Source of the DNA: UBA6215 sp964484255
GTDB lineage: Bacteria > Omnitrophota > Gorgyraeia > Pluralincolimonadales > Pluralincolimonadaceae
DNA length: 30,030 nucleotides
Assembly: GCA_964484255.1 (NCBI GenBank)
Contig: CAZAEH010000018.1
Location: forward strand, 1 to 30,030
Direction: 5' to 3'
Shown here piece by piece: positions 15,945 through 24,004 of the stretch (position 1 is the first letter of the stretch; each line of letters opens with the position of its first letter). A program made the position numbers and the translations under genes. A model generated the notes under the pieces. That model ran no database searches. It was not told the DNA's origin and was given only the letters and a program-made list of their open reading frames with translations.

Positions 15945-15975
15945 ATACGCCCGCTGTCATACCAGGCGGGCGTAT
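15945..15975 (+). terminator. Hairpin after the aminotransferase, candidate terminator
   Basis: A perfect 10-bp inverted repeat, ATACGCCCGC (15945-15954) and GCGGGCGTAT (15966-15975), with an 11-base loop, lies in the 82-base gap between the aminotransferase and the glycosyltransferase genes. It is followed by ATTATTTA, not a clean T-tract, so intrinsic termination would be imperfect; it may also be an RNA-stability or attenuating structure. It is the first strong hairpin I noticed in a gap between genes in this window. Confidence 0.55.
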
Positions 15976-15994
15976 ATTATTTAGGAGCGCAAGA

Positions 15995-17116
15995 TTGTCT
16001 AAAAAGATACTGATACTCCATATATCCGAGAATTCCGGGCACCAGAAGGCCGCTTTCGCCCTTGAAAAAGCGGTCAGGATGCTTGAGCCCTCGGCGGAGA
16101 TCCTCGTGATAGATTCTTTTAATTATACCAATCCGCTCGTCGAGAGGATCATACACAGGACCTATATGGGGGTAATCAAGAACAGGCCGGAGGTCTGGGA
16201 GTATCTTTACGATAACCCGAAGGTCTTCAGGAGCCTTCGCAGGCTTCGCGACCTGATACATAGGTTCAATTCGGGAAAACTCAAAAACCTGCTGGAGGAT
16301 TTTAACCCGGATGCCATCGCATGCACCCAGGCGTTCCCTTGCGGCATGGTGGCGGACTTCAAGGTGTCATTCGGCCTTGATACGCCGCTTATAGGTGTCC
16401 TGACGGATTGCTATCCGCATTCTTACTGGTTTTTCGACGCGGTGGATTATTATATAGTCAATTCCGAGAACGCGGTCGAAAGGTTCGTGGAACACGGTGT
16501 GCCGCGTGATAGGGTAAAGATCTACGGTATCCCCATAGACCCGAAGTTCGCCTCGGAAGTAGATGCAGACAGGGTACGTTCTCAGATGGGCTTGCAAAGT
16601 TCTATCCCAACCGTGCTTGTAATGGGAGGAGGCCAAGGCCTCGGGCCGATAGCCGAACTTATAAACGAGCTTAATCGCGTGAAACATCCCATTCAGGTGA
16701 TCGCCGTTACCGGAAGTAATACGAGATTACTGGATTGGATCGAAAGGAAAAAGCCATCCTTTAGGATCAAGATGGTCGCGTTGGGCATGACGGACAATGT
16801 GGATGAATTGATGTCGGTATCTTCATTGATCATAACCAAGCCAGGCGGATTGACCATATCCGAATCCCTGGCTAAAAAGCTCCCGATAGTGATACTAAAT
16901 CCCATCCCGGGGCAGGAAGCCAAGAACAGCGAGTTCCTGCTCAAGAACGGCGCGGCCGTTAAAGCCGATAATGCCTCTGATGCGGCATTCCTTACGGAAG
17001 CCCTGATAACTCAGGGGTCCAAGCTTTCCCATATGCGGGAGAACGCAGCCAGGCTTGCCAAGCCCGGTTCTTCCACGGATATAGCGAGACTTATACTCGA
17101 ATGTTCCAATACCTGA
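15995..17116 (+). CDS. GT28 glycosyltransferase, MGDG synthase/UgtP-like
   Basis: The 373-residue product begins MSKKILILHISENSGHQKAA, with the SxxxGHxxAA pattern of monogalactosyl/glucosyl-diacylglycerol synthases. It also has LTDCYPHSYW (136-145), the glycine-rich GGGQG (211-215) and the donor-binding TKPGGLTISE (281-290). It probably transfers a sugar from a UDP-sugar to diacylglycerol on the inner membrane. I chose the TTG at 15995 because TTAGGAG precedes it at proper spacing and the family N-terminus starts there; a longer frame from 15875 would read through the upstream gene end and the hairpin. The acyltransferase gene overlaps its end by 16 bases, suggesting a shared lipid pathway. 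Confidence 0.85.
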   Translation: MSKKILILHISENSGHQKAAFALEKAVRMLEPSAEILVIDSFNYTNPLVERIIHRTYMGVIKNRPEVWEYLYDNPKVFRSLRRLRDLIHRFNSGKLKNLLEDFNPDAIACTQAFPCGMVADFKVSFGLDTPLIGVLTDCYPHSYWFFDAVDYYIVNSENAVERFVEHGVPRDRVKIYGIPIDPKFASEVDADRVRSQMGLQSSIPTVLVMGGGQGLGPIAELINELNRVKHPIQVIAVTGSNTRLLDWIERKKPSFRIKMVALGMTDNVDELMSVSSLIITKPGGLTISESLAKKLPIVILNPIPGQEAKNSEFLLKNGAAVKADNASDAAFLTEALITQGSKLSHMRENAARLAKPGSSTDIARLILECSNT

Positions 17117-17955
17117 TATATAAACTTGTACAGTTCCTGGCAATGAACCTGCCTTTGAAGGCTGGTTATTCGATAGCGGTCTTCATAGCGAAAGCGCAGT
17201 ATTTTATTTCAGGCAGGGACAGGCGGATAGTTTACGGCAATCTTCGCGCAATCTTCCCGGATAAAGAAGAAAAAGAGGTAGACAAGCTGGCCAAAGAAGT
17301 ATTCGTGAACTTCGCGAAATACCTTGTTGATTTTTTCCGTTTCGGCAAACTGGACAAGGATTACATCGACAAATATGTCAGGGTCGTAGGGCGTGAAAAC
17401 CTGGACAGCGCGCTTAGCAAAGGAAAGGGCGTGATAACGCTTACCGCCCATCTGGGTAATTACGAACTTGGCGGGGCGGTAATATCCCTGTTGGGCTATA
17501 AAGTTAATGCCGTTGCCCTTGACCATAAACAGAAGAAGGTCAACGACCTGTTCATATCGCAAAGGGCAAAGACCGGAGTAAACGTGATATCTCTGGGGGC
17601 CGCGGTGAAAAAATGTTATGAAGCCATACATAAAGGCGAGGTCTTGGCGTTGGTAGGGGACAGGGATTTTACTTTCCACGGTCTCAAGACGGCGTTCTTT
17701 GGCAGGGACTCAATGATACCTCGGGGTCCCGCGGCGTTTTACCTCAGGTCTGAGGCGGCGATAGTCCCGGGATTTATAATCAGGATGCCGGATGAGACTT
17801 TCGAGCTCAGGTTTGAGAAAGAGATAATTTATAAGGTTACCGGTGACTATGCGCTGGATGAGCGCGAGATCACAGGTATATGCCTGCGTTCGATAGAGGA
17901 TTATGTAAGGCGTTATCCTTCACAATGGTATATGTTCAGAAGGTTTTGGATATGA
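17101..17955 (+). CDS. Lipid A biosynthesis-type (LpxL/HtrB) acyltransferase
   Basis: The 284-residue protein has an N-terminal hydrophobic segment (about residues 3-36) and the family catalytic motif HxxxxE, here H117-LGNY-E122 in LTAHLGNYELGG. Other family elements are GDRDF and RGPAAFYLRS, and it ends YPSQWYMFRRFWI, close to the family's usual W-x-RF. Members transfer acyl chains to lipid A precursors or, in other groups, to phosphatidylinositol mannosides. With a glycolipid synthase upstream and a GT2 downstream, the acceptor could be lipid A or a different glycolipid; sequence alone does not decide. The ATG overlaps the upstream stop by 16 bases and its stop overlaps the next ATG. Confidence 0.88.
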   Translation: MFQYLIYKLVQFLAMNLPLKAGYSIAVFIAKAQYFISGRDRRIVYGNLRAIFPDKEEKEVDKLAKEVFVNFAKYLVDFFRFGKLDKDYIDKYVRVVGRENLDSALSKGKGVITLTAHLGNYELGGAVISLLGYKVNAVALDHKQKKVNDLFISQRAKTGVNVISLGAAVKKCYEAIHKGEVLALVGDRDFTFHGLKTAFFGRDSMIPRGPAAFYLRSEAAIVPGFIIRMPDETFELRFEKEIIYKVTGDYALDEREITGICLRSIEDYVRRYPSQWYMFRRFWI

Positions 17956-18635
17956 AAGAGACATACGCCGGACGGGGTTGCGTCATAATTCCCGCACTGA
18001 ACGAAGAGATGCGGATAGGCCATATAGTCAGCGAGGCGAGGGCCAGGGGGCTTGATTGTATAGTCGTTGATGACGGTTCCGTGGACAAGACCAAGGACGA
18101 GGCCGCTCGTGAGGGCGCGGACGTTATAGTACACAGGAAGAACCACGGTAAGGGCATGTCTCTTAGGGACGGGTTCAAAAGGGTACTGGAAGGCGAATAC
18201 GATTACGTGATAACCATGGATGGCGACGGACAGCACCATCCTGACGAACTCGAGCATTTCATGAAGGCTTCCTGCAGAAGCGACACCGACCTGGTCCTGG
18301 GAAACAGGATGGGCGACCCCAAAGGCATGCCTCTGAGGCGCAGGGCCACAAACTGGTTCATGTCGTCGCTGATATCGTTCATGGCCGGCCAAAGCATCCC
18401 GGATACGCAATGCGGTTACAGGTTAATAAAGACAAAAGTGCTCAAGGCCATACCGCTTACCACCGATAAATACGAGATAGAATCGGAAGTTCTCATAGAA
18501 GCCGCCAGGGCAGGTTTCGTGATCAGATCTATCCCGATCAAGTCCATCTACAGGGGGCAGAAGAGCCAGATACGTCCTTTTAAGGACACGCTTCGCTTCC
18601 TTTCGTTCATATTTAAAGTGGCATTGAAAAGGTAG
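17952..18635 (+). CDS. Family 2 glycosyltransferase, Dpm1-like
   Basis: The 227-residue GT-A fold enzyme has VIIPALNEE at the start, the nucleotide-binding VVDDGS (38-43) and the metal-binding DGDGQHHPDE (D90/D92), then DTQCGYRLIK. It resembles polyprenyl-phosphate mannosyl/glucosyl transferases of the Dpm1/YkcC group but lacks C-terminal membrane segments. I chose ATG 17952, which forms ATGA with the acyltransferase stop; an earlier ATG at 17880 lies deep inside that gene and adds unrelated residues. The donor sugar and acceptor are unknown. Confidence 0.85.
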   Translation: MKETYAGRGCVIIPALNEEMRIGHIVSEARARGLDCIVVDDGSVDKTKDEAAREGADVIVHRKNHGKGMSLRDGFKRVLEGEYDYVITMDGDGQHHPDELEHFMKASCRSDTDLVLGNRMGDPKGMPLRRRATNWFMSSLISFMAGQSIPDTQCGYRLIKTKVLKAIPLTTDKYEIESEVLIEAARAGFVIRSIPIKSIYRGQKSQIRPFKDTLRFLSFIFKVALKR

Positions 18636-18659
18636 AATCCGCGGAAACCTATATTTTAT

Positions 18660-18689
18660 TTGACATCTTTCTTCCGCGTGTGTTAAAAC
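18660..18689 (+). promoter_or_regulatory. Candidate sigma-70 promoter for the cobU operon
   Basis: A consensus -35 TTGACA at 18660-18665 is followed after 18 bases by TAAAAC at 18684-18689, which has an extended -10 TG at 18681-18682. The -10 itself matches only four of six consensus bases. Transcription would start near 18696, just upstream of the conserved riboswitch core, which fits well. Confidence 0.5.
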
Positions 18690-18695
18690 TAACAA

Positions 18696-18845
18696 CAGCA
18701 TTCTAGACGAGGGAAGCCCGTGTAAAACGGGCACGGCCCCGCCACTGTAACCGGCGACGAAAGCCATAAAGCCACTGTCCGCCAAATTGGATGGGAAGGC
18801 AAGGCGAGTAGGTTAAAACCGGCAGTCAGGATACCCGTTTAGGAG
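18696..18845 (+). promoter_or_regulatory. Cobalamin riboswitch 1 (upstream of cobU)
   Basis: The leader contains the conserved elements of the cobalamin riboswitch in order: GGGAAG (18711-18716), a P3-type stem GCCCGT/ACGGGC with loop GTAAA (18716-18732), GCCACTGTAA (18741-18750), GCCACTGTCC (18771-18780), GGGAAGG (18793-18799) and a B12 box CAGTCAGGATACCC (18823-18836). The outer boundaries are approximate because P1 is short and unclear. The AGGA of the cobU ribosome site (18864-18867) can pair with TCCT at 18851-18854, so control may be translational, but that stem is weak. Cobalamin binding would reduce expression of cobU through btuD. Confidence 0.93.
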
Positions 18846-18875
18846 CGAGTTCCTTCGAGGGTGAGGATAACAAGT

Positions 18876-19394
18876 ATGTCTGAAATAGTGCTACTGACCG
18901 GAGGAGTCAGGTCAGGAAAATCAAGGTATGCGCAGTCTATAGCAGCGAAGACCGGAAGCAAGGTTTTCTATATAGCCACAGCCGAAGACCTTGATCCCGA
19001 GATGAAAAAAAGGATCAAGGCCCACAGAAAATCCCGCCCCAGGAGTTGGTCCGTTATTGAAGAGCCCCTTTCTGTAAGCAAGGCCGTAAAACATCTTCCT
19101 CGAGGCAGGAAGACCGTCATAATAGATTGCATTACCATGCTGATATCGAACCTGATGCATGAAGGGTTCAGCGATACTGCAATATGTTCCGAGATCAGGA
19201 GCATCATGTCCTTGTTAAGGGGCAATTCTGCATTTTCGGTCATAGTAACGAATGAGGTAGGCTGGGGGATCGTCCCGGATAATCCTTTGGGCAGGAGGTT
19301 CAGGGATATGCAGGGGATAGTGAATTCTATGATAGCCAAGGAGGCGGACAAAGTATGCCTGTTGGTCTCGGGGATACCTCTCTACATAAAGTAA
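18876..19394 (+). CDS. cobU: Bifunctional adenosylcobinamide kinase / GMP transferase
   Basis: CobU phosphorylates adenosylcobinamide and attaches GMP, giving AdoCbi-GDP for nucleotide-loop assembly. The 172-residue product has the P-loop GGVRSGKS (9-16), the guanylylated histidine region (H50 in AHRKSRP), and the C-terminal NEVGWGIVP-NPLGRRFRD block typical of CobU. I chose ATG 18876 because GTGAGGA lies just before it; the upstream GTG at 18861 is part of that ribosome site. It is the first gene after riboswitch 1 and overlaps cobT by 40 bases. Confidence 0.95.
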   Translation: MSEIVLLTGGVRSGKSRYAQSIAAKTGSKVFYIATAEDLDPEMKKRIKAHRKSRPRSWSVIEEPLSVSKAVKHLPRGRKTVIIDCITMLISNLMHEGFSDTAICSEIRSIMSLLRGNSAFSVIVTNEVGWGIVPDNPLGRRFRDMQGIVNSMIAKEADKVCLLVSGIPLYIK

Positions 19395-20446
19395 AAGTCG
19401 ATAGGACAATATCTTCCGTAGTCCCGGTCGATCCTTCAGGCCTTAAGGAAGGATACGTTCGACTTGATAAACTCACAAAACCGAGGGGAAGTCTTGGGCG
19501 TCTTGAGGAAGTAGCGGCGCTTATTTATGCTGTTTCAGGCGGGAAGAAGGGTTTTTCGAGGAAGGTTATATTTACTCTTGCCGCTGACCATGGGGTATGT
19601 GAAGAAGGTGTAAGCGCTTATCCTCAGGAGGTTACGGTCCAGATGGTGCGTAATTTCCTGGCGGGAGGCGCGGCGATAAACATTCTGGCTTCCCATACCG
19701 GGGCCGAGGTCATCGTTGTGGACATGGGAATGAAAGGGGATATATCCCGTAAAGAAAGGTCTTTTATCGATAAAAAAGTGGCGCGGGGTACCGGGAATTT
19801 TGCCAAAGGCCCCGCTATGAGCATATCCCAGGCTTATATGTCCATAGCGGCGGGGATCGATGTTTTTGAGCAGGTTTACAAGTCGGGAGGGATAGATATA
19901 GCCGGGGTCGGAGAGATGGGTATAGGTAATACCACTTCTTCCAGCGCCATTACTTCCGCCGTAACCGGTCTTGACGCGGGGCTTGTTACAGGGAGGGGCA
20001 CGGGCCTCGATGATGCATCGTACATCAGGAAAGTGGAAGTCATCAGAGGGTCTTTGTCGCTTAACAGGCCGGATCCAAACGACCCTATAGATGTCCTTTC
20101 AAAGGTCGGGGGCTTTGAGATAGGGGGCATGACCGGAATAGTCCTGGCAGCGGCTTCAAAAAAGGTACCTGTGGTTGTCGATGGTTTCATATCTTCATGC
20201 GGCGCCATGCTGGCCTGTGAACTTTGCCGAAATGCCGGAGATTACCTTATATTATCGCACCAGTCGGTAGAGGCCGGCCATGCGGCTGTCATAAGGCATA
20301 TGGGGAAGAGGCCGCTACTGAACCTTGATATGAGACTTGGAGAGGGTACCGGTGCTGCATTGGGTATCGGCATTGCGGAAGCTGCGGTGAAACTTATGAA
20401 TAACATGGCTACTTTTGGGGAAGCGGGAGTATCGGAGAATAAATGA
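19355..20446 (+). CDS. cobT: Nicotinate-nucleotide:dimethylbenzimidazole phosphoribosyltransferase
   Basis: CobT activates the lower ligand base to its alpha-ribotide. The 363-residue product shows LTKPRGSLGRLEE, AADHGV, GEMGIGNTT (187-194 region) and the catalytic glutamate E330 in LGEGTGAALG. The ATG at 19355 lies 40 bases inside cobU; it is supported by AAGGAGG at 19338-19344, and the same frame has no other start before the conserved N-terminal region. The stop overlaps the cobS start as ATGA. Which base it uses (dimethylbenzimidazole or another) cannot be told. Confidence 0.96.
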   Translation: MPVGLGDTSLHKVKVDRTISSVVPVDPSGLKEGYVRLDKLTKPRGSLGRLEEVAALIYAVSGGKKGFSRKVIFTLAADHGVCEEGVSAYPQEVTVQMVRNFLAGGAAINILASHTGAEVIVVDMGMKGDISRKERSFIDKKVARGTGNFAKGPAMSISQAYMSIAAGIDVFEQVYKSGGIDIAGVGEMGIGNTTSSSAITSAVTGLDAGLVTGRGTGLDDASYIRKVEVIRGSLSLNRPDPNDPIDVLSKVGGFEIGGMTGIVLAAASKKVPVVVDGFISSCGAMLACELCRNAGDYLILSHQSVEAGHAAVIRHMGKRPLLNLDMRLGEGTGAALGIGIAEAAVKLMNNMATFGEAGVSENK

Positions 20447-21183
20447 AGGGTCTATTGTGCGCGATCAGGTTCCTGACGGTGTTTCCCGCCGGGCGTTCCT
20501 GCGGGGATCGTCAAGATGAGGATATGGCTTCTTGCGCAGCATGGTTTCCGGTAGTAGGCATTATTACGGGATGCGTCCTGGCCCTGTCTTATGACCTTCT
20601 TTCCTGCGTATTGCCTTTGCCTGCCGTTTGCGCCCTTGTGCTCGTCTTGAGTGTGATAATTACCGGAGGTATGCACGCTGACGGGTTCATAGATACGGCG
20701 GACGCTGTTGCCAGCGGCGCGGATAGGGGACGGATGCTCGATATAATGAGGGAAGGCAAGCCGGGTGCGCTTGGTATAGCTGCCGCGATCCTGTTATTCC
20801 TGTCCAAATTTGCTTTTATGTTGAGTTTACGCCCGGCTGTGGCCGGTTTATCGCTTGTGGCGATGTCGGTTATCGGCAAGAGCTCATTTGCGGTTTCCGG
20901 GGTTTTTTACCGCTATGCCAGAGAGGCCGGGGGTTTGGGAGGTTCTATACTTGGGAAAGTTCCCGGCAAGAGCCTGATCCTGCCGGGGATCTTGTGTGTA
21001 TGTGTCCTGGCACCCGTCTTTGGGTTAAAGGTTTTAATATTTTTCCCGTTGATATCCCTGGTATTTTTTATCTGCAATGCCTGGTTGGCCAGGAGGCTCG
21101 GAGGGTTGACAGGCGATACCCTTGGCGCCGTGAGCGAGATACTGGAAACTTTTACCCTGCTCCTGGCAGCAGCCCTGGCATGA
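20443..21183 (+). CDS. cobS: Adenosylcobinamide-GDP ribazoletransferase (cobalamin synthase)
   Basis: CobS joins AdoCbi-GDP with alpha-ribazole(-phosphate) at the inner membrane, the last main step of cobamide assembly. The 246-residue protein is strongly hydrophobic with several membrane spans and carries the two family motifs GGMHADGFIDTADA and GGLTGDTLGA-E, whose acidic residues bind metal. It is coupled to cobT and btuF by four-base ATGA overlaps. No cobC phosphatase gene accompanies it here. Confidence 0.96.
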   Translation: MKGLLCAIRFLTVFPAGRSCGDRQDEDMASCAAWFPVVGIITGCVLALSYDLLSCVLPLPAVCALVLVLSVIITGGMHADGFIDTADAVASGADRGRMLDIMREGKPGALGIAAAILLFLSKFAFMLSLRPAVAGLSLVAMSVIGKSSFAVSGVFYRYAREAGGLGGSILGKVPGKSLILPGILCVCVLAPVFGLKVLIFFPLISLVFFICNAWLARRLGGLTGDTLGAVSEILETFTLLLAAALA

Positions 21184-21998
21184 GGCTCCGGCTTGCGTTA
21201 TTATCTTTCCTGCTCGTGTGTTCGCCTGCGCGTGCAGATGGGCCAAGGATAATATCGATAACCCCCAGCACTACCGAGATCGCTTGTGCTATAGGCCTTG
21301 AAAATAATCTTGTGGGCGTCTCCACATTTTGTGATTATCCTCCTGAAGTCAAAGAGAAAGAAAGGGTAGGTTCATTCAGCGACCCGAATATCGAGAAGAT
21401 CATGCTGCTTAAGCCAGATATCGTCCTTGCCACGGGGCTTGAACAGGCTCAGGCGGTCAGGAATATGAGGAAACTGGGGATAAAGGTCATAGTGGTCGAT
21501 CCTGCCGGTTTTGACGGGTTATTCAAGTCGATAGAGGAGATAGGCATTGCCTGCGGGAAGAAAACAGAAGCCCTTGACCTGGTAAAGGAAATGAAGGGTT
21601 CCATAGGTTCCATGAAAAAGGATGCCGGGCCGGCGGTTCCCGGGATCTATTTTGAAATATGGCATGACCCGTTGATGACGGCAGGAAAAGGTTCTTTTAT
21701 CGATGAGATGATAACCCTTGCAGGCGGCAGGAACATAGCATGGGATACTCCTAGGCCTTATTCGAGGTTCAGCGCGGAATTGATAATCGAAAGGGACCCC
21801 GATGTCATAATCCTGGGGTATATGGTCAGGGGAGAATCCGCTGTCGATTCGGTCCGCAAGAGGGCGGGATGGAGCGGGATAAAGGCGGTAAAAGAATCGA
21901 GGGTCTACGATGACATAGATCCCGACATATTGTTCAGGCCCGGCCCGCGCCTGATAAAGGGGATAGAAGAGTTGAATAAGAGGTTTTACGGCAGATGA
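21180..21998 (+). CDS. btuF: Periplasmic cobalamin-binding protein (BtuF-like)
   Basis: This 272-residue class III solute-binding protein begins with a signal peptide (MRLRLALLSFLLVCSPARA, likely cut after A19). It then has PRIISITPSTTEIACAIG and LVGVSTFCDYPPEV, hallmark BtuF segments, and later LKPDIVLA. It would capture corrinoid in the periplasm and pass it to the BtuCD transporter encoded next. I chose ATG 21180 because it overlaps the cobS stop and yields a clean signal peptide; an upstream extension would run inside cobS. Confidence 0.93.
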   Translation: MRLRLALLSFLLVCSPARADGPRIISITPSTTEIACAIGLENNLVGVSTFCDYPPEVKEKERVGSFSDPNIEKIMLLKPDIVLATGLEQAQAVRNMRKLGIKVIVVDPAGFDGLFKSIEEIGIACGKKTEALDLVKEMKGSIGSMKKDAGPAVPGIYFEIWHDPLMTAGKGSFIDEMITLAGGRNIAWDTPRPYSRFSAELIIERDPDVIILGYMVRGESAVDSVRKRAGWSGIKAVKESRVYDDIDPDILFRPGPRLIKGIEELNKRFYGR

Positions 21999-23005
21999 CC
22001 TTTACCGATGTGAAAGGGGTATTGGCTTCCAAAAGAGAAAAAGCCAGGAAAGTGTTTTTAGCTCTTGCCGCATTGCTTGCGGTCTCGGTTTTTGTATCCG
22101 TTTTGAGCGGTCCGGCGAGGATAAATTTTTCGGAACCCTTAAACGAGATAACCCGCCGGATATTATACATGAGACTCTCCAGGACTGCGCTTGCGATAAT
22201 AGCGGGAGGGGGGCTGTCCGTATCCGGTGTCATATTGCAAGGTCTTTTGAGGAATCCGCTGTGCGAACCCTATGTCCTCGGCATATCCGGAGGGGCTTCG
22301 GTAGGCGCCGTGGTCTCCATAGCCATAGGCGGGACATGGACCATTTTAGGCTTGAGCGTGCTTCCTCTATGGGCGTTCCTTGGCGCGGCCGCGACCTTTT
22401 TTGTCGTATACAGGATAGCCGAAGTGAACGGAAGGGTCCCTATACAGAACCTCTTACTTACCGGCGTCATAGTAGGAGCGGTCCTTTCCTCTATAGTGGT
22501 CTTTATAGTGTCTTTCTCCGAGAAGGAGACTTTGCATAGCGTGATGTGGTGGCTGCTGGGCAACCTGCAGATATTCGATAACGGCCTTCTTGTTTTTGTC
22601 GCACTTATAGTTGCAGCGGGTTCAGTTGCCGCGGGTGCCTTCTCCAATGAACTTAACGCTTTTTCCCTCGGGGAGGAAGAAGCCGTGCATGCGGGTGTGG
22701 AGACAGAGAGGATGAAGAAAGCGTTCTTCCTTATAGCGTCCCTCATAACAGGCGCCTGTGTGTCCGCGGCCGGTATGATAGGTTTTCTCGGCCTGATCGT
22801 GCCGCATTTCATGAGGATGGTAACGGGTCACGACCACAAGGTGCTCATTCCTGCGTCATTTTTGGCCGGCGGAATATTCCTTGTCCTGTGCGATACGCTG
22901 GCCAGGACGGTAATGTCGCCGTCGGAAGTTCCCGTGGGTGTAATTACGGCGGTTTGCGGCGCGCCGTTCTTTATACATATGCTAAGGAAGAAATCGAGGT
23001 TGTGA
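21995..23005 (+). CDS. btuC: Cobalamin ABC transporter permease (BtuC-like)
   Basis: The 336-residue FecCD-family permease has about ten hydrophobic segments. Typical motifs are RLSRTALAIIAGGGLSVSGV, QGLLRNPLCEPYVLGISGGA, and the coupling region GMIGFLGLIVPHFMRMVTGHDH. Family specificity is shared with iron-siderophore permeases; the riboswitch and cob neighbours point to corrinoid. The start overlaps the btuF stop, and its stop overlaps the btuD start by one base. Confidence 0.93.
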   Translation: MTFTDVKGVLASKREKARKVFLALAALLAVSVFVSVLSGPARINFSEPLNEITRRILYMRLSRTALAIIAGGGLSVSGVILQGLLRNPLCEPYVLGISGGASVGAVVSIAIGGTWTILGLSVLPLWAFLGAAATFFVVYRIAEVNGRVPIQNLLLTGVIVGAVLSSIVVFIVSFSEKETLHSVMWWLLGNLQIFDNGLLVFVALIVAAGSVAAGAFSNELNAFSLGEEEAVHAGVETERMKKAFFLIASLITGACVSAAGMIGFLGLIVPHFMRMVTGHDHKVLIPASFLAGGIFLVLCDTLARTVMSPSEVPVGVITAVCGAPFFIHMLRKKSRL

Positions 23006-23793
23006 TGGCCCAGTTCGAGATAGACAGGCTTGTCAGCGGATACCCCGGCAAGACCGTAATAAGCGGGATATCATTTTCAACGAGGGAAGGGGAATTCCTC
23101 GGCATAATAGGCCCTAACGGCGCAGGGAAATCAACACTGCTAAAGACGATGAGCAGGGTCCTGCGGCCCTCATCCGGCTCGGTAAAAATGGGTCTCAGGG
23201 ATATTTTCTCGATGCCTGTCAAGGAATTTGCCCGGTCGGTCGCCTTTGTGTCTTCAGACCCGTCGATAGTGTTCCCGTTTACAGGCCTCGACGTGATTAT
23301 GATGGGGAGATTCCCGCACCTGAGGATGTTCGCTTCCGAGTCCAGGCAGGATATCGAAGCGGTGGACAGGGCTGTCGAGGCCGCCGATTGCGCGGGAATA
23401 ATTTCGCGCCCGATAGATAACATGAGCGCCGGTGAACGCCAAAGGATATTGATAGCCAAGGCTCTTGCCCAGGAACCGGAGGTCATTGTGCTCGATGAAC
23501 CGACTTCCCATCTTGACATATCGCATCAGGTCCAGGTCCTCGATATACTCAAGGACCTGAGCGTAAAGAAACGGATATCGATAATAGCGGTGCTTCATGA
23601 CCTTAACCTGGCAGCGGAATATTGCGACAGGCTGCTGCTCATGGACAATGGTGCTATAGTATCTTCCGGCGCGCCGTCCGACGTGCTGGATTATGCGACT
23701 ATAGAGAAGGTATACAAGACCGTCGTGGTGATCAGGGAGAACCCGGTTAGCGGTAAACCGTTCGTGTTATTGGCGCCGGGACTAAAGAGATGA
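23005..23793 (+). CDS. btuD: Cobalamin ABC transporter ATPase (BtuD-like)
   Basis: The 262-residue ATPase has Walker A GPNGAGKST (36-44), a signature read as MSAGE (140-144, Ala in place of the common second Gly), Walker B VIVLDE (160-165), the D-loop SHLD and the H-loop histidine in AVLHDLNLAAEYC. It would energise BtuC-mediated import. The ATG is the one overlapping the btuC stop in TGATG; earlier starts would run within btuC. It ends the riboswitch-1 operon. Confidence 0.94.
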   Translation: MAQFEIDRLVSGYPGKTVISGISFSTREGEFLGIIGPNGAGKSTLLKTMSRVLRPSSGSVKMGLRDIFSMPVKEFARSVAFVSSDPSIVFPFTGLDVIMMGRFPHLRMFASESRQDIEAVDRAVEAADCAGIISRPIDNMSAGERQRILIAKALAQEPEVIVLDEPTSHLDISHQVQVLDILKDLSVKKRISIIAVLHDLNLAAEYCDRLLLMDNGAIVSSGAPSDVLDYATIEKVYKTVVVIRENPVSGKPFVLLAPGLKR

Positions 23794-23818
23794 CAGGAGG
23801 GTGAACCTGGAGTAAAAA
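23790..23818 (+). promoter_or_regulatory. Weak candidate promoter for the btuB operon
   Basis: ATGACA at 23790-23795 (five of six matches to the -35 consensus) is followed after 17 bases by TAAAAA at 23813-23818 (four of six). A start near 23825 would place the transcript end just before riboswitch 2. The match is modest, and read-through from the btuD operon is an alternative. Confidence 0.3.
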
Positions 23819-23830
23819 TTGGGTATTACC

Positions 23831-23994
23831 GCACACAGGTGCTCTGCTTAATTGGGAAGCCGAAGAGGCGCGGTACCTGCCGCTGTGGTCCCGACCTGAG
23901 TAAGGAGAACTTTCCGGCTGGCGTTCCACTGTCCCCTTGAAGGGATGGGAAGGAAGCCGGAAGGGCGGGATAGCCAGAAGACCTGCCGGTGTGC
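23831..23994 (+). promoter_or_regulatory. Cobalamin riboswitch 2 (upstream of btuB)
   Basis: A second full cobalamin riboswitch: P1 pairs GCACAC (23831-23836) with GTGTGC (23989-23994). Between them are GGGAAG (23854-23859), GCCGCTGT (23879-23886), CCACTGT (23926-23932), GGGAAGG (23947-23953) and a near-consensus B12 box AGCCAGAAGACCTGCC (23972-23987). It should turn down btuB and the TonB-like gene when cobalamin is plentiful. Its B12 box is closer to the E. coli btuB consensus than that of riboswitch 1. Confidence 0.95.
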
Positions 23995-24004
23995 GAGCGA
24001 GTCT

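Noticed and set aside
15875..15994. Upstream extension of the GT28 gene
   Set aside because: It overlaps the end of the aminotransferase gene, crosses a 10-bp hairpin, and the family N-terminus and a proper ribosome site point to TTG 15995.
18640..18678. Inverted repeat CGCGGAA/TTCCGCG around the -35 of the cobU promoter
   Set aside because: Only 7 bp with a 25-base loop and no T-tract; it could be an operator or weak terminator but chance is a fair explanation.
20994..21179. Upstream extension of btuF inside cobS
   Set aside because: It would precede the signal peptide with unrelated residues; ATG 21180 overlaps the cobS stop and fits the operon pattern.
22888..23004. Upstream extension of btuD inside btuC
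   Set aside because: The ABC domain starts at MAQFEIDRLVSGYPGK from ATG 23005; the extension is btuC sequence in another frame.
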